This document shows positions 8,190-15,508 of a DNA stretch of 64,000 bases, in pieces. The first letter of the stretch is position 1. Each line of letters begins with the position of its first letter. Both the position numbers and the translations under genes were made by a program. A model generated the notes under the pieces. It was not told where the DNA came from. It did no database searches and saw only the letters and a list, made by a program, of their open reading frames with translations. This DNA comes from Streptomyces hawaiiensis (GTDB lineage Bacteria > Actinomycetota > Actinomycetes > Streptomycetales > Streptomycetaceae), in the NCBI RefSeq assembly GCF_004803895.1, contig NZ_CP021978.1, positions 6,138,001-6,202,000 of the forward strand. The letters run 5' to 3'.

Positions 8190-9278
8190 ATGACGACGCC
8201 CACGATCGAGCTCAAGCCCTCCGCCAACCCGCTCTCCGCCGCGGAACGCGCGGGGATCCTGGCCAACCCCGGTTTCGGCCGCCACTTCACCGACCACATG
8301 GTGACGATCAAGTGGACGGAAGGCCGCGGCTGGCACGACGGTCAGCTCGTGCCGTACGCGCCGATCTCCCTGGACCCCGCCACCACGGTCCTGCACTACG
8401 CCCAGGAGATCTTCGAGGGGCTGAAGGCCTACCGCCAGCCCGACGGGTCCGTCGCCACCTTCCGCCCCGAGAAGAACGCCGAGCGGTTCCAGCGCTCCGC
8501 GCGCCGGCTCGCGATGCCCGAGCTGCCGGTCGAGACGTTCATCGAGGCGTGCGACGCCCTGGTGAAGCAGGACAAGGCATGGGTGCCGGCGCACGGCGGC
8601 GAGGAGTCCCTCTACCTGCGCCCGTTCATGATCGCCACCGAGGTCGGGCTGGGTGTGAAGCCGGCCAACGAGTACCTGTTCCTGGTGATCGCCTCTCCGG
8701 CCGGGGCGTACTTCCCCGGTGGTGTGAAGCCGGTGTCCATCTGGGTCTCCGAGGACCGCGTCCGTGCCGTCCCCGGCGGCATGGGTGACGCGAAGACGGG
8801 CGGCAACTACGCGGCGTCCCTGCTCGCGCAGGCCGAGGCCGCGGCGAAGGGCTGCGACCAGGTCTGCTACCTCGACGCCGTGGAGCACACGTGGGTCGAG
8901 GAGCTGGGCGGCATGAACCTGTACTTCGTGTACGGCGACAAGATCGTCACGCCGTCGCTCACCGGGTCGATCCTTGAGGGTGTCACGCGCGACTCCCTGC
9001 TCGCCGTCGCCCGTGACCTCGGATACGAGGCGGAGGAAGGCCGGGTCTCGGTCGACCAGTGGCAGCGGGACGCGGAGAACGGGTCGCTGACCGAGGTGTT
9101 CGCCTGCGGTACGGCCGCGGTGATCACCCCCGTCGGTACGGTGAAGCGGGCCGGGGCGGAGTGGAAGCAGAGCGGGGGAGAGCCGGGCGAGGTCACGCTG
9201 CGGCTGCGGCAGGCGCTGCTCGATGTTCAGCGGGGTACGGCCTCCGACGCGCACGGTTGGATGCACCGTCTGGGCTGA
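8190..9278 (+). CDS. ilvE: Branched-chain amino acid aminotransferase
   Basis: PLP-dependent transaminase for the last step of leucine, isoleucine and valine synthesis. The 362-residue protein is a complete fold-type IV BCAT. The PLP lysine is in GDAKTGGNYAASL, and LDAVEHTWVEELGGMNLYFV and ACGTAAVITPVG carry the conserved cofactor-phosphate and carboxylate-binding positions. It follows leuB after 242 bp with an intervening terminator, so it is probably transcribed separately. A short frame starting at 8108 overlaps the ilvE start by ATGA, but it has no run of branched-chain codons and is not called. Confidence 0.95.
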   Translation: MTTPTIELKPSANPLSAAERAGILANPGFGRHFTDHMVTIKWTEGRGWHDGQLVPYAPISLDPATTVLHYAQEIFEGLKAYRQPDGSVATFRPEKNAERFQRSARRLAMPELPVETFIEACDALVKQDKAWVPAHGGEESLYLRPFMIATEVGLGVKPANEYLFLVIASPAGAYFPGGVKPVSIWVSEDRVRAVPGGMGDAKTGGNYAASLLAQAEAAAKGCDQVCYLDAVEHTWVEELGGMNLYFVYGDKIVTPSLTGSILEGVTRDSLLAVARDLGYEAEEGRVSVDQWQRDAENGSLTEVFACGTAAVITPVGTVKRAGAEWKQSGGEPGEVTLRLRQALLDVQRGTASDAHGWMHRLG

Positions 9279-9372
9279 GTAGCCCCGCACCCCGGGGACT
9301 CCGTTTCCGGCCCCCGGCCTGTGTCCACCCACCGCCCCATCCGGTCGGACAGGAAGCGGAAGTCGCCTCCAC

Positions 9373-9406
9373 GGCCCCGGGCTCGACTGAAGTCGAGCCC
9401 GGGGCC
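9373..9406 (+). terminator. Terminator after ilvE
   Basis: A perfect 16-bp inverted repeat (9373-9388 and 9391-9406) separated by only 2 nt, so the top of the stem must open into a small loop. It separates ilvE from the urease operon. Confidence 0.8.
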
Positions 9407-9482
9407 GCAGCATATTGGAGCAACGCTCAAATAAACCTTGCCGGCTGTGCGACGGCAACCCGTGGGTTGCGGAAATCCCCGG

Positions 9483-9502
9483 TTAGAGTGATGCTCTAAA
9501 CT
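9483..9502 (+). promoter_or_regulatory. Palindrome overlapping a candidate -10 of the urease operon
   Basis: TTAGAG and CTCTAA form a perfect 6-bp inverted repeat with a 5-nt spacer at 9483-9499. The right arm runs into TAAACT (9497-9502), a plausible -10 element 26 bp before the ureAB start. A repressor site is inferred; the TetR gene at the end of the operon is a candidate. Confidence 0.4.
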
Positions 9503-9527
9503 GTGGATGGCAAGGAGGTGCCCAGGC

Positions 9528-10235
9528 GTGAGACTGACCCCCACCGAACGTGACCGGCTGCTGCTCTTCTCGGCCGCCGAGCTGGCCCGGGCCCGCAGGG
9601 CGCGCGGTCTGCGGCTGAACGTGCCGGAGACGACCGCCCTGGTCGCGGACACCGTGTGCGAGGCCGCCCGGGACGGCGCACGGCTTGCCGAGGCGATCGA
9701 GCGCGCGCGGGCGGTGCTCGGCCCGGACGACGTGCTGCCCGGTGTCGCCGCCGTCGTCACCGAGGTGCACGTGGAGGCCGTCTTCGACGACGGCTCACGG
9801 CTCGCGGTCGTCTCCGACCCCGTCGGCGGCGGCTCGGGCCCGGACGCCCCGGGTGCGCTGCTGCCCGGGCCGGAGCAGGCCGAACCCGAGCCGGCCGAAC
9901 GGCTCACGGTCACGAACACCGCGGCGGTGCCCGTCTCGGTGACCTCCCACTTCCACTTCTTCGAGGCCAACCCGCGGCTCGACTTCGACCGCGGGCGGGC
10001 CTACGGCATGCGGCTCGCCGTGCCCGCGGGGTCGTCCGTGCGGTTCGGGCCGGGGGAGAGCGTCGAGGTCGGGCTGGTGCCGATGGGGGGTGAGCGGATC
10101 GCGATCGGGTTCGCCGGGCTGGTCGACGGACCGCTGGACGCCCCCGGCGCCCGCGAGGAGGCACTGCGCCGGGCCGCCGCCTGCGGCTACCTCGGCATAC
10201 CGGACACACCGCCTGAGCAGGAGGTCGAACGATGA
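9528..10235 (+). CDS. ureAB: Urease gamma/beta fusion subunit
   Basis: A 235-residue fusion of the two small urease subunits. Residues 1 to about 100 are UreA-like (RLTPTERDRLLLFSAAELAR, GLRLNVPETTALVAD) and about 125 to 225 are UreB-like (VTSHFHFFEANPRLDFDRG, AYGMRLAVPAGSSVRFGPGE), joined by a Pro/Gly/Glu-rich linker. GTG at 9528 is chosen because AAGGAGG lies at 9511-9517. It is the first gene of a five-gene plus-strand run: ureAB, a micro-ORF, ureC, agmatine deiminase, TetR. No ureD, ureE, ureF or ureG lies in the window, so any nickel loading would depend on accessory proteins made elsewhere. Confidence 0.92.
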   Translation: MRLTPTERDRLLLFSAAELARARRARGLRLNVPETTALVADTVCEAARDGARLAEAIERARAVLGPDDVLPGVAAVVTEVHVEAVFDDGSRLAVVSDPVGGGSGPDAPGALLPGPEQAEPEPAERLTVTNTAAVPVSVTSHFHFFEANPRLDFDRGRAYGMRLAVPAGSSVRFGPGESVEVGLVPMGGERIAIGFAGLVDGPLDAPGAREEALRRAAACGYLGIPDTPPEQEVER

Positions 10236-10336
10236 GGCGCCAGGGGCGCGGCCCCGCCGGGTGCGCGGGGCGAGCGATGAGCCGCCTGGGGTGCGGCCCC
10301 GCCGGGTGTGCGGGGCGGGTGATGGGGCGGCCGGGA
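10232..10336 (+). repeat. 45-bp direct tandem repeat between ureAB and ureC
   Basis: In-frame ATG codons at 10232, 10277 and 10322 are spaced exactly 45 bp apart and each is followed by a near-copy of the same GC-rich unit; the third unit is partial. The repeat keeps the reading frame open. Confidence 0.75.
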
Positions 10337-10432
10337 GGTCGCTCTGCCGAGCGGGCGGCCGTCCACGGCCGCGCCGGCGGCCGCGTGCGCCCGGTCGCGC
10401 CGGGCACACCCGGGCAGGAGGCGGAGCGATGA
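10232..10432 (+). CDS. 66-residue repeat-built micro-ORF between ureAB and ureC
   Basis: A frame whose ATG overlaps the ureAB stop by four bases (ATGA) and whose own TGA overlaps the ureC ATG the same way. It could translationally couple the two urease subunits. The product has two near-identical 15-residue units (RGPAGCAGR and CGPAGCAGR, each beginning with Met), then a Gly/Arg-rich tail. Every unit repeats the DNA around the ureC start (gagcgATGAGCCGCC), so the ORF probably arose by tandem duplication of a start region. It may serve only as a coupling device; a stable protein is doubtful. Confidence 0.4.
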   Translation: MRRQGRGPAGCAGRAMSRLGCGPAGCAGRVMGRPGGRSAERAAVHGRAGGRVRPVAPGTPGQEAER

Positions 10433-12141
10433 GCCGCCCGGGAGGCCATCCCGCCGAGGCCCGCCGCCTCACCCCGCACGAGTACGCCGCCACCCACGGC
10501 CCCCGCGCCGGCGACCGCATCCGTCTCGGTGACTCGGGGCTGACCATTCGCGTCGAGTCCGACTCCCAGCGGTACGGCGAGGAGTTCCTCGCCGGGTTCG
10601 GCAAGACCGCCCGTGACGGACTGCACCTGAAGGCCGCCGCGGTCCGGGAGACCTGTGACGTCGTGGTCAGCAACGTCGTGGTGATCGACGCCGTGCAGGG
10701 CATCCGGAAGGTCTCGATCGGCATCCGCGAGGGCCGGATCCGCTCGATCGGGCGGGCCGGTAACCCCGACACCCTCGACGGAGTCGACGTCGTCGTCGGC
10801 ACGGGCACCTCCATCGTCTCCGGCGAGGGCCTCATCGCCACCGCCGGGGCCGTCGACACCCACGTCCACCTGCTGTCGCCGCGCGTCATGGAGGCCTCGC
10901 TCGCCTCCGGCGTGACCACGATCATCGGGCAGGAGTTCGGCCCGGTGTGGGGCGTCGGCGTCAACTCGCCCTGGGCGCTGCGGCACGCGTTCAACGCGTT
11001 CGACGCCTGGCCGGTCAACATCGGCTTCCTGGGCCGGGGCTCGTCGTCCCACCCGGCACCCCTCATCGAGGCCCTGGCCGAGGGCGGCGCGTCCGGCTTC
11101 AAGGTGCACGAGGACATGGGCGCCCACACCCGCGCGCTGGACACGGCACTACGCGTCGCCGAGGAGCACGACGTCCAAGTCGCCCTGCACAGCGACGGGC
11201 TGAACGAGTGCCTCTCCGTCGAGGACACCCTGCGGGTGCTGGAGGGCCGGACCATCCACGCCTTCCACATCGAGGGCTGCGGCGGCGGGCACGTCCCCAA
11301 CGTCCTGAAGATGGCGGGCGTACCGAACGTCATCGGCTCCTCCACCAACCCGACCCTGCCCTTCGGCCGGGACGCCGTCGCCGAGCACTACGGCATGATC
11401 GTCTCGGTCCACGACCTGAAGACCGACCTGCCCGGCGACGCCGCCATGGCCCGGGACCGCATCAGGGCCGGAACCATGGGCGCCGAGGACGTCCTGCACG
11501 ACCTGGGCGCCATCGGGATCACCTCCTCGGACGCGCAGGGCATGGGACGCGCGGGCGAGACGGTCCGCCGTACGTTCGCCATGGCCGGGAAGATGAAGGC
11601 CGAGTTCGGTGCCCCGAACGACGAGCACGACAACGAGCGCGTCCTGCGCTACATGGCCAAGCTGACCATCAACCCGGCCCTCGCGCACGGGCTCGCGCAC
11701 GAGGTCGGGTCGATCGAGACCGGCAAGCTCGCCGACATCGTGCTGTGGCGGCCCGAGTACTTCGGCGCCAAGCCGCAGCTCGTGCTGAAGGCCGGCTTCC
11801 CGGCGTACGGCGTGACCGGCGACCCGAACGCGGCGACCGACACCTGCGAACCCCTCGTCCTCGGGCCGCAGTTCGGCGCACACGGGGCGACACCGGCCGA
11901 CATCTCGGTGGCGTTCGTCGCCCGGGCCGCGCTCGACCAGGGGCACGACACCATGCCGACCCGCCGCCGCAGGGTCACCGTGCGCGGCACCCGCGGCATC
12001 GGCCCGGCCGACCTGCGCCTCAACTCCCGTACCGGAGCCGTCGACGTCGACCAGCGCACCGGTCTGGTCACCCTCGACGGCGAGCCGCTGCGCTCCGAAC
12101 CCGCCGAGTCCGTCTCCCTCAACCGTCTCTACTTCCTCTGA
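10429..12141 (+). CDS. ureC: Urease alpha subunit, variant active-site flap
   Basis: A 570-residue urease catalytic subunit. All nickel ligands are present: His145 and His147 (DTHVHLL), carbamylated Lys225 (GFKVHED), His254 (ALHSDGLNE), His280 (FHIEGCGGGH) and Asp368 (SSDAQGMGR). The catalytic flap histidine is His328, but the preceding residue, Cys319 in the Klebsiella enzyme, is Val327 and the following His is Asp329 (SVHDLKTD instead of VCHHL). Classical ureases hydrolyse urea to ammonia and carbamate. These changes and the neighbouring agmatine deiminase, with no accessory genes, leave the substrate open. It starts with ATG at 10429 after CAGGAGG and overlaps the preceding ORF by 4 nt. 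Confidence 0.9.
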   Translation: MSRPGGHPAEARRLTPHEYAATHGPRAGDRIRLGDSGLTIRVESDSQRYGEEFLAGFGKTARDGLHLKAAAVRETCDVVVSNVVVIDAVQGIRKVSIGIREGRIRSIGRAGNPDTLDGVDVVVGTGTSIVSGEGLIATAGAVDTHVHLLSPRVMEASLASGVTTIIGQEFGPVWGVGVNSPWALRHAFNAFDAWPVNIGFLGRGSSSHPAPLIEALAEGGASGFKVHEDMGAHTRALDTALRVAEEHDVQVALHSDGLNECLSVEDTLRVLEGRTIHAFHIEGCGGGHVPNVLKMAGVPNVIGSSTNPTLPFGRDAVAEHYGMIVSVHDLKTDLPGDAAMARDRIRAGTMGAEDVLHDLGAIGITSSDAQGMGRAGETVRRTFAMAGKMKAEFGAPNDEHDNERVLRYMAKLTINPALAHGLAHEVGSIETGKLADIVLWRPEYFGAKPQLVLKAGFPAYGVTGDPNAATDTCEPLVLGPQFGAHGATPADISVAFVARAALDQGHDTMPTRRRRVTVRGTRGIGPADLRLNSRTGAVDVDQRTGLVTLDGEPLRSEPAESVSLNRLYFL

Positions 12142-12150
12142 GGATCAACC

Positions 12151-13227
12151 ATGTCCGCAGCCGCCGACGGCTTCCGCATGCCCGCCGAATGGGTTCCGCA
12201 CGAGCGGACCTGGATGGCCTGGCCGGGCCCGAACCCCACCTTCGAAGACCCCGGGGAGCTGGCCGCCGCCCGCGTCGCCTGGGCCGCGGTCGCCCGGGCC
12301 GTCCGCCGCTTCGAACCGGTGACGGTGGTGTGCGGGCCGGGGCAGTCGGGCGAGGCGCGGGCGCTGCTGGGTGAGGGCATCGACACGGTCGAGCGGGACC
12401 TCGACGACGCCTGGATGCGTGACATCGGCCCGACCTTCCTCACCAACGGGAAGGGCGAACTGGCTGCCGTCGACTGGACGTTCAACGGCTGGGGCGCCCA
12501 GGATTGGGCCCGCTGGGAGCACGACGCGAAGATCGCCGGGCACGTCGCGGACCTCGCCGGGGCACGCACGTACGCCTCGAAGCTCGTCAACGAGGGCGGG
12601 GCGATCCATGTCGACGGCGAGGGCACCGTCCTGCTGACCGAGACCGTCCAGCTCGGCCCGGAGCGCAACCCGGGCTGGACCCGCGAGCAGGTCGAGGCCG
12701 AGATCCACGCCCAGCTCGGCACCCGCAAGGCGATCTGGCTGCCGCGCGGCCTGACCGGCGACTACCCTCCCCCAAGCTCTCCGCCTCGCTCGGGCAGGGG
12801 GTACCCCCACCCCGGTTTCGGCACCCTCGGCCACGTCGACATCGTCGCGGCCTTCGCCCGGCCGGGCGTCGTCGTGGCCCACTCGCAGCCGGACCCCGCC
12901 CACCCCGACCACGAGGTGACCCGGGAGGTCATCGGCCTGCTGAAGGCCCGGACGGACGCGCGCGGCCGCCGCCTGGAGGTCGTCGAGATCCCTGCCCCGA
13001 CCGTCCTGGAGGCCGACGGCCACTGGGCTGACTACTCCTACATCAACCACTACCTCTGCAACGGCGGCGTGGTGCTGTGCGGCTTCGACGACCCGCGCGA
13101 CGAGATCGCAGCCGGCATCTTCCGCCGGCTGTTCCCCGAGCGGACCGTGACGCTGGTGGACGCCCGTACGATCTTCGCGGGCGGTGGAGGCATCCACTGC
13201 ATCACCCAGCAGCAGCCGAGGACCTAG
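12151..13227 (+). CDS. aguA: Agmatine deiminase
   Basis: Hydrolyses agmatine to N-carbamoylputrescine and ammonia in the arginine-decarboxylase route to putrescine. The 358-residue protein has the pentein-fold motifs of the family: MPAEWVPHERTWMAWP at the N-terminus, NEGGAIHVDGEG, GHVDIVAAFA, and the nucleophile Cys350 in GGGGIHC near the C-terminus. Residues 206-221 are an apparent insertion between LTGDY and FGTLGHVD, encoded by a dispersed Streptomyces repeat (12767-12809) that stays in frame; the loop precedes the catalytic His. It begins 9 bp after ureC. No N-carbamoylputrescine amidase (aguB) is visible nearby. Confidence 0.9.
   Translation: MSAAADGFRMPAEWVPHERTWMAWPGPNPTFEDPGELAAARVAWAAVARAVRRFEPVTVVCGPGQSGEARALLGEGIDTVERDLDDAWMRDIGPTFLTNGKGELAAVDWTFNGWGAQDWARWEHDAKIAGHVADLAGARTYASKLVNEGGAIHVDGEGTVLLTETVQLGPERNPGWTREQVEAEIHAQLGTRKAIWLPRGLTGDYPPPSSPPRSGRGYPHPGFGTLGHVDIVAAFARPGVVVAHSQPDPAHPDHEVTREVIGLLKARTDARGRRLEVVEIPAPTVLEADGHWADYSYINHYLCNGGVVLCGFDDPRDEIAAGIFRRLFPERTVTLVDARTIFAGGGGIHCITQQQPRT
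12767..12809. repeat. Dispersed Streptomyces repeat inserted in frame in the agmatine deiminase gene
   Basis: The 43 bp begin CTCCCCCAAGCTCT and end GGGGGTACCCCCA. This matches, from memory, a short semi-palindromic element scattered through Streptomyces chromosomes, usually between genes. Here it adds about 16 codons without a stop or frameshift. Confidence 0.65.
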
Positions 13228-13235
13228 GAGTGCAC

Positions 13236-13835
13236 ATGGCCGGTGGGCGAAGGCAGGCCCCGCCCCGCGAGGACGTGCTCGCCGCCGCCATGGAGATGAT
13301 CGCCCAGCGCGGCCTGGAGAAGCTCACCATGGCCGCGCTCGGGCGCGAGGTCGGCATGAGCAGCGGGCACCTGCTCTACTACTTCGGCTCCAAGGACGAG
13401 CTGCTGCTGCGCACCCTGGAGTGGAGCGAGGGCCGGCTCGGGGTCGAGCGGGGGCGCTTGCTGACCCGGACCGCGCCCGCCCGCGAACGCCTCGACGTCT
13501 ACGTCGACCTGTACGTCCCCGACGGCCACCGCGACCCGCACTGGTCGCTGTGGCTGGAGGTCTGGAACCGCTCGCAGAACGCCGACGCCGACGCCCGCGA
13601 CCGGCAGGCCGCGATCGAGGGCGCCTGGCACCGCGACCTGGTCGCACTGCTCGCAGAGGGCATCTCGCGGGGCGAGTTCCGGCGCGTCGACCCGGACCGC
13701 TTCGCCGCCCGTCTGCGGGCCCTGCTGGACGGCTTCTCCCTCCACGTGGCGATCGGCCTGCGCGGCACCGACCGGGCGCAGATCCTGCGCCACGTGCACG
13801 AGTTCCTCGCCGACAGTCTCCTCGCGGACACCTGA
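13236..13835 (+). CDS. TetR/AcrR-family transcriptional regulator
   Basis: A 199-residue regulator with an N-terminal TetR helix-turn-helix (AAAMEMIAQRGLEKLTMAAL, GREVGMSSGHLLYYFGSKDE) and a BetI-like ligand domain (WSLWLEVWNRS, DGFSLHVAIGL). The ATG at 13236 follows AGGAG by 5 nt; a GTG at 13230 overlaps that ribosome site and is less likely. It is the last gene of the urease-like/agmatine deiminase run, starting 8 bp after the deiminase stop. Autoregulation of that operon through the palindrome at 9483-9499 is inferred from position. The effector might be a polyamine or agmatine; nothing in the sequence proves it. Confidence 0.85.
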   Translation: MAGGRRQAPPREDVLAAAMEMIAQRGLEKLTMAALGREVGMSSGHLLYYFGSKDELLLRTLEWSEGRLGVERGRLLTRTAPARERLDVYVDLYVPDGHRDPHWSLWLEVWNRSQNADADARDRQAAIEGAWHRDLVALLAEGISRGEFRRVDPDRFAARLRALLDGFSLHVAIGLRGTDRAQILRHVHEFLADSLLADT

Positions 13836-13962
13836 ACGCACGCCCGGGTTGTACTCAATACGACGGATTGACCCTCCGGCCCTTGGTGATGTTGGCTCGG
13901 GGGAGCCCTCGGCGCGGGGCCGGGGGATCAGCGTCCACGGGGAACACAGGGGGAACACTTAC

Positions 13963-15207
13963 ATGATCAGCACCAAGAGGGCCACGTCCGTCGCGCTCGG
14001 CGTGGTCCTGGCCGTCGCGCTCGGCACCGCCGCAGCTCTGCCCGCGGCCGCCGCGACCACGGCACCGCGGACCGAGAAGGCGAGCGTCGCCCCGGACGGC
14101 ACCGACGGCAACGGCCCCTCCGGCGGGCCGAGCCTGAGCGCCGACGGCCGACATCTCGCCTTCGTCTCCAGCGCCGACAACCTCGTCGCCGGGGACACCG
14201 ACGGCACCGCCGACGCCTTCGTCCGTGATCTGAAAACCGGCACGACCCGGCCGGCCGGCCGTTCGGTGGACGGCTCCATCGAGGACGTCGCCCTGAGCGG
14301 CAACGGCCGCTACCTGGCCTTCAGCGCCACCACCGCGAGCGACGGCCTGAGCCACATCTGGGTCGAGGACCTCACCACCGGCGCCGTGCAGCGGATCAAG
14401 GACACCGTCGACACCGGCTACGACACCGGCCGTCAGCCCGCCATCAGCGCCGACGGCCGCTACGTCGCCTTCGTCGCCCAGCAGTCCGGCTTCGGCGAGG
14501 GCGAGGACCGCTGGGGACGCGTCTACCGGGTCGACCGCACCAGCGGCAAGGCGGTCCGCATCAGCCAGGTGCCCGCCGCCGGTGACCGCAAGACCGCCGC
14601 CACTCACCCGTCCATCAGCGCCGACGGCAAGCGCGTCGGCTACCAGTTCTTCGTCCCGCACCCCGCCTCGGGCGACTGGAGCGACGCATACGTCCGTGAC
14701 GTCCCGAGCGGCGAGCTGATCCGGGCCGACCGGGCCCCGGACGGCCGGACCTCCGACGGACAGACCGAGTTCCCGCAGGTCAGCGCGGACGGCCGGTACG
14801 CGGTCTTCAACTCGCTCGACTCGCAGCTCACCCCGGGCGACACCAACCAGGGGCACAACGTCTTCGTCCGCGACCTGAACACGGGTGAGCTGCGCCGGAT
14901 CGACGCCGCCGACCCGGCCGCCTTCACCGCGTATCCGCGGCTCAGCGCCGACAACCGGTATCTGGCCTTCGCCTCGGCCGACCCGGGCGACACGAACCAC
15001 ACGACCCGCGCGTACGTCCGCGACCTGCGCGCCGGGCGCACCGTCCTCGCCAGTCCGGACGCCCAGGGCGGCCCGAACGGCCAGAGCGTGTCCGCCCCGG
15101 TGATCGACCGCGACGGCCGCACCGTCGCGTTCAGCAGCTCATCGGCCGACCTCGTGCCCGGCGACACGTACGACACCTCGCACGTCTACGTCCGCCGACT
15201 GAAGTGA
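13963..15207 (+). CDS. Secreted beta-propeller (TolB/WD40-like) protein
   Basis: A 414-residue protein with a Sec signal peptide (hydrophobic core VALGVVLAVALGTAAALPAA, cleavage near AAA-ATT). The rest is a series of six or seven PD40/TolB-like blades, each marked by variants of SADGRYVAFVS and VFVRDLKTG. Such propellers bind partners or ligands and have no catalytic motif here. The ATG at 13963 follows a GGGGGAA ribosome site. It stands alone between the TetR gene and the cimA leader. The function is unknown; a Ca-binding role is possible from the repeated DxDGxxD-like loops but not demonstrated. Confidence 0.8.
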   Translation: MISTKRATSVALGVVLAVALGTAAALPAAAATTAPRTEKASVAPDGTDGNGPSGGPSLSADGRHLAFVSSADNLVAGDTDGTADAFVRDLKTGTTRPAGRSVDGSIEDVALSGNGRYLAFSATTASDGLSHIWVEDLTTGAVQRIKDTVDTGYDTGRQPAISADGRYVAFVAQQSGFGEGEDRWGRVYRVDRTSGKAVRISQVPAAGDRKTAATHPSISADGKRVGYQFFVPHPASGDWSDAYVRDVPSGELIRADRAPDGRTSDGQTEFPQVSADGRYAVFNSLDSQLTPGDTNQGHNVFVRDLNTGELRRIDAADPAAFTAYPRLSADNRYLAFASADPGDTNHTTRAYVRDLRAGRTVLASPDAQGGPNGQSVSAPVIDRDGRTVAFSSSSADLVPGDTYDTSHVYVRRLK

Positions 15208-15253
15208 CCGACCGCATCCTGAGACGGCGGTGAGCGAAGCGCGGGGGTTGTGC

Positions 15254-15316
15254 CAGACTGCCCCCGTGCTCTCGTTCGCCATGATTATTGGCAGCAGGCG
15301 CGCCGGTCCGCAGTGA
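15254..15316 (+). promoter_or_regulatory. Promoter and leaderless leader peptide with tandem Ile codons, upstream of cimA
   Basis: CAGACT at 15254-15259 is a plausible -10. Six bases later a GTG at 15266 opens a 16-codon frame (V-L-S-F-A-M-I-I-G-S, then R-R-A-G-P-Q) ending TGA at 15316. The two isoleucines (15284-15289) are both the rare codon ATT. With the terminator at 15371-15396 this has the layout of an amino-acid attenuator. Confidence 0.55.
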
Positions 15317-15370
15317 CCGCCACGTACGACCAGGTACGGGCGGACACCGTCGTCCTCGACCCGCGCGCAG

Positions 15371-15396
15371 ACCTCTCGCACCCGCGAGAGGTTTTT
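15371..15396 (+). terminator. Attenuator-type intrinsic terminator in the cimA leader
   Basis: A perfect 9-bp stem (15371-15379 with 15384-15392), a 4-nt loop, and TTTTT at 15392-15396. A U-tract terminator is unusual in this GC-rich genome. It lies 55 nt after the leader-peptide stop and 112 nt before the cimA start. Segment 15298-15308, inside the leader ORF, can pair at 10 of 11 positions with 15358-15368, directly before the terminator stem. Confidence 0.65.
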
Positions 15397-15508
15397 CGCA
15401 TTTCTGGCCCACCCACAGCCGGAGGCGAGAGCGCGAGGGACTATGTGAGGGCGGTGGAGCCGGTCATTCCGGTATGACCGAGATCCCATCCTCAGGAGCC
15501 TTGACACC

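Noticed and set aside
8108..8191. A 27-codon frame overlapping the ilvE start, considered as a leader peptide
   Set aside because: It has no run of branched-chain codons and no terminator hairpin follows.
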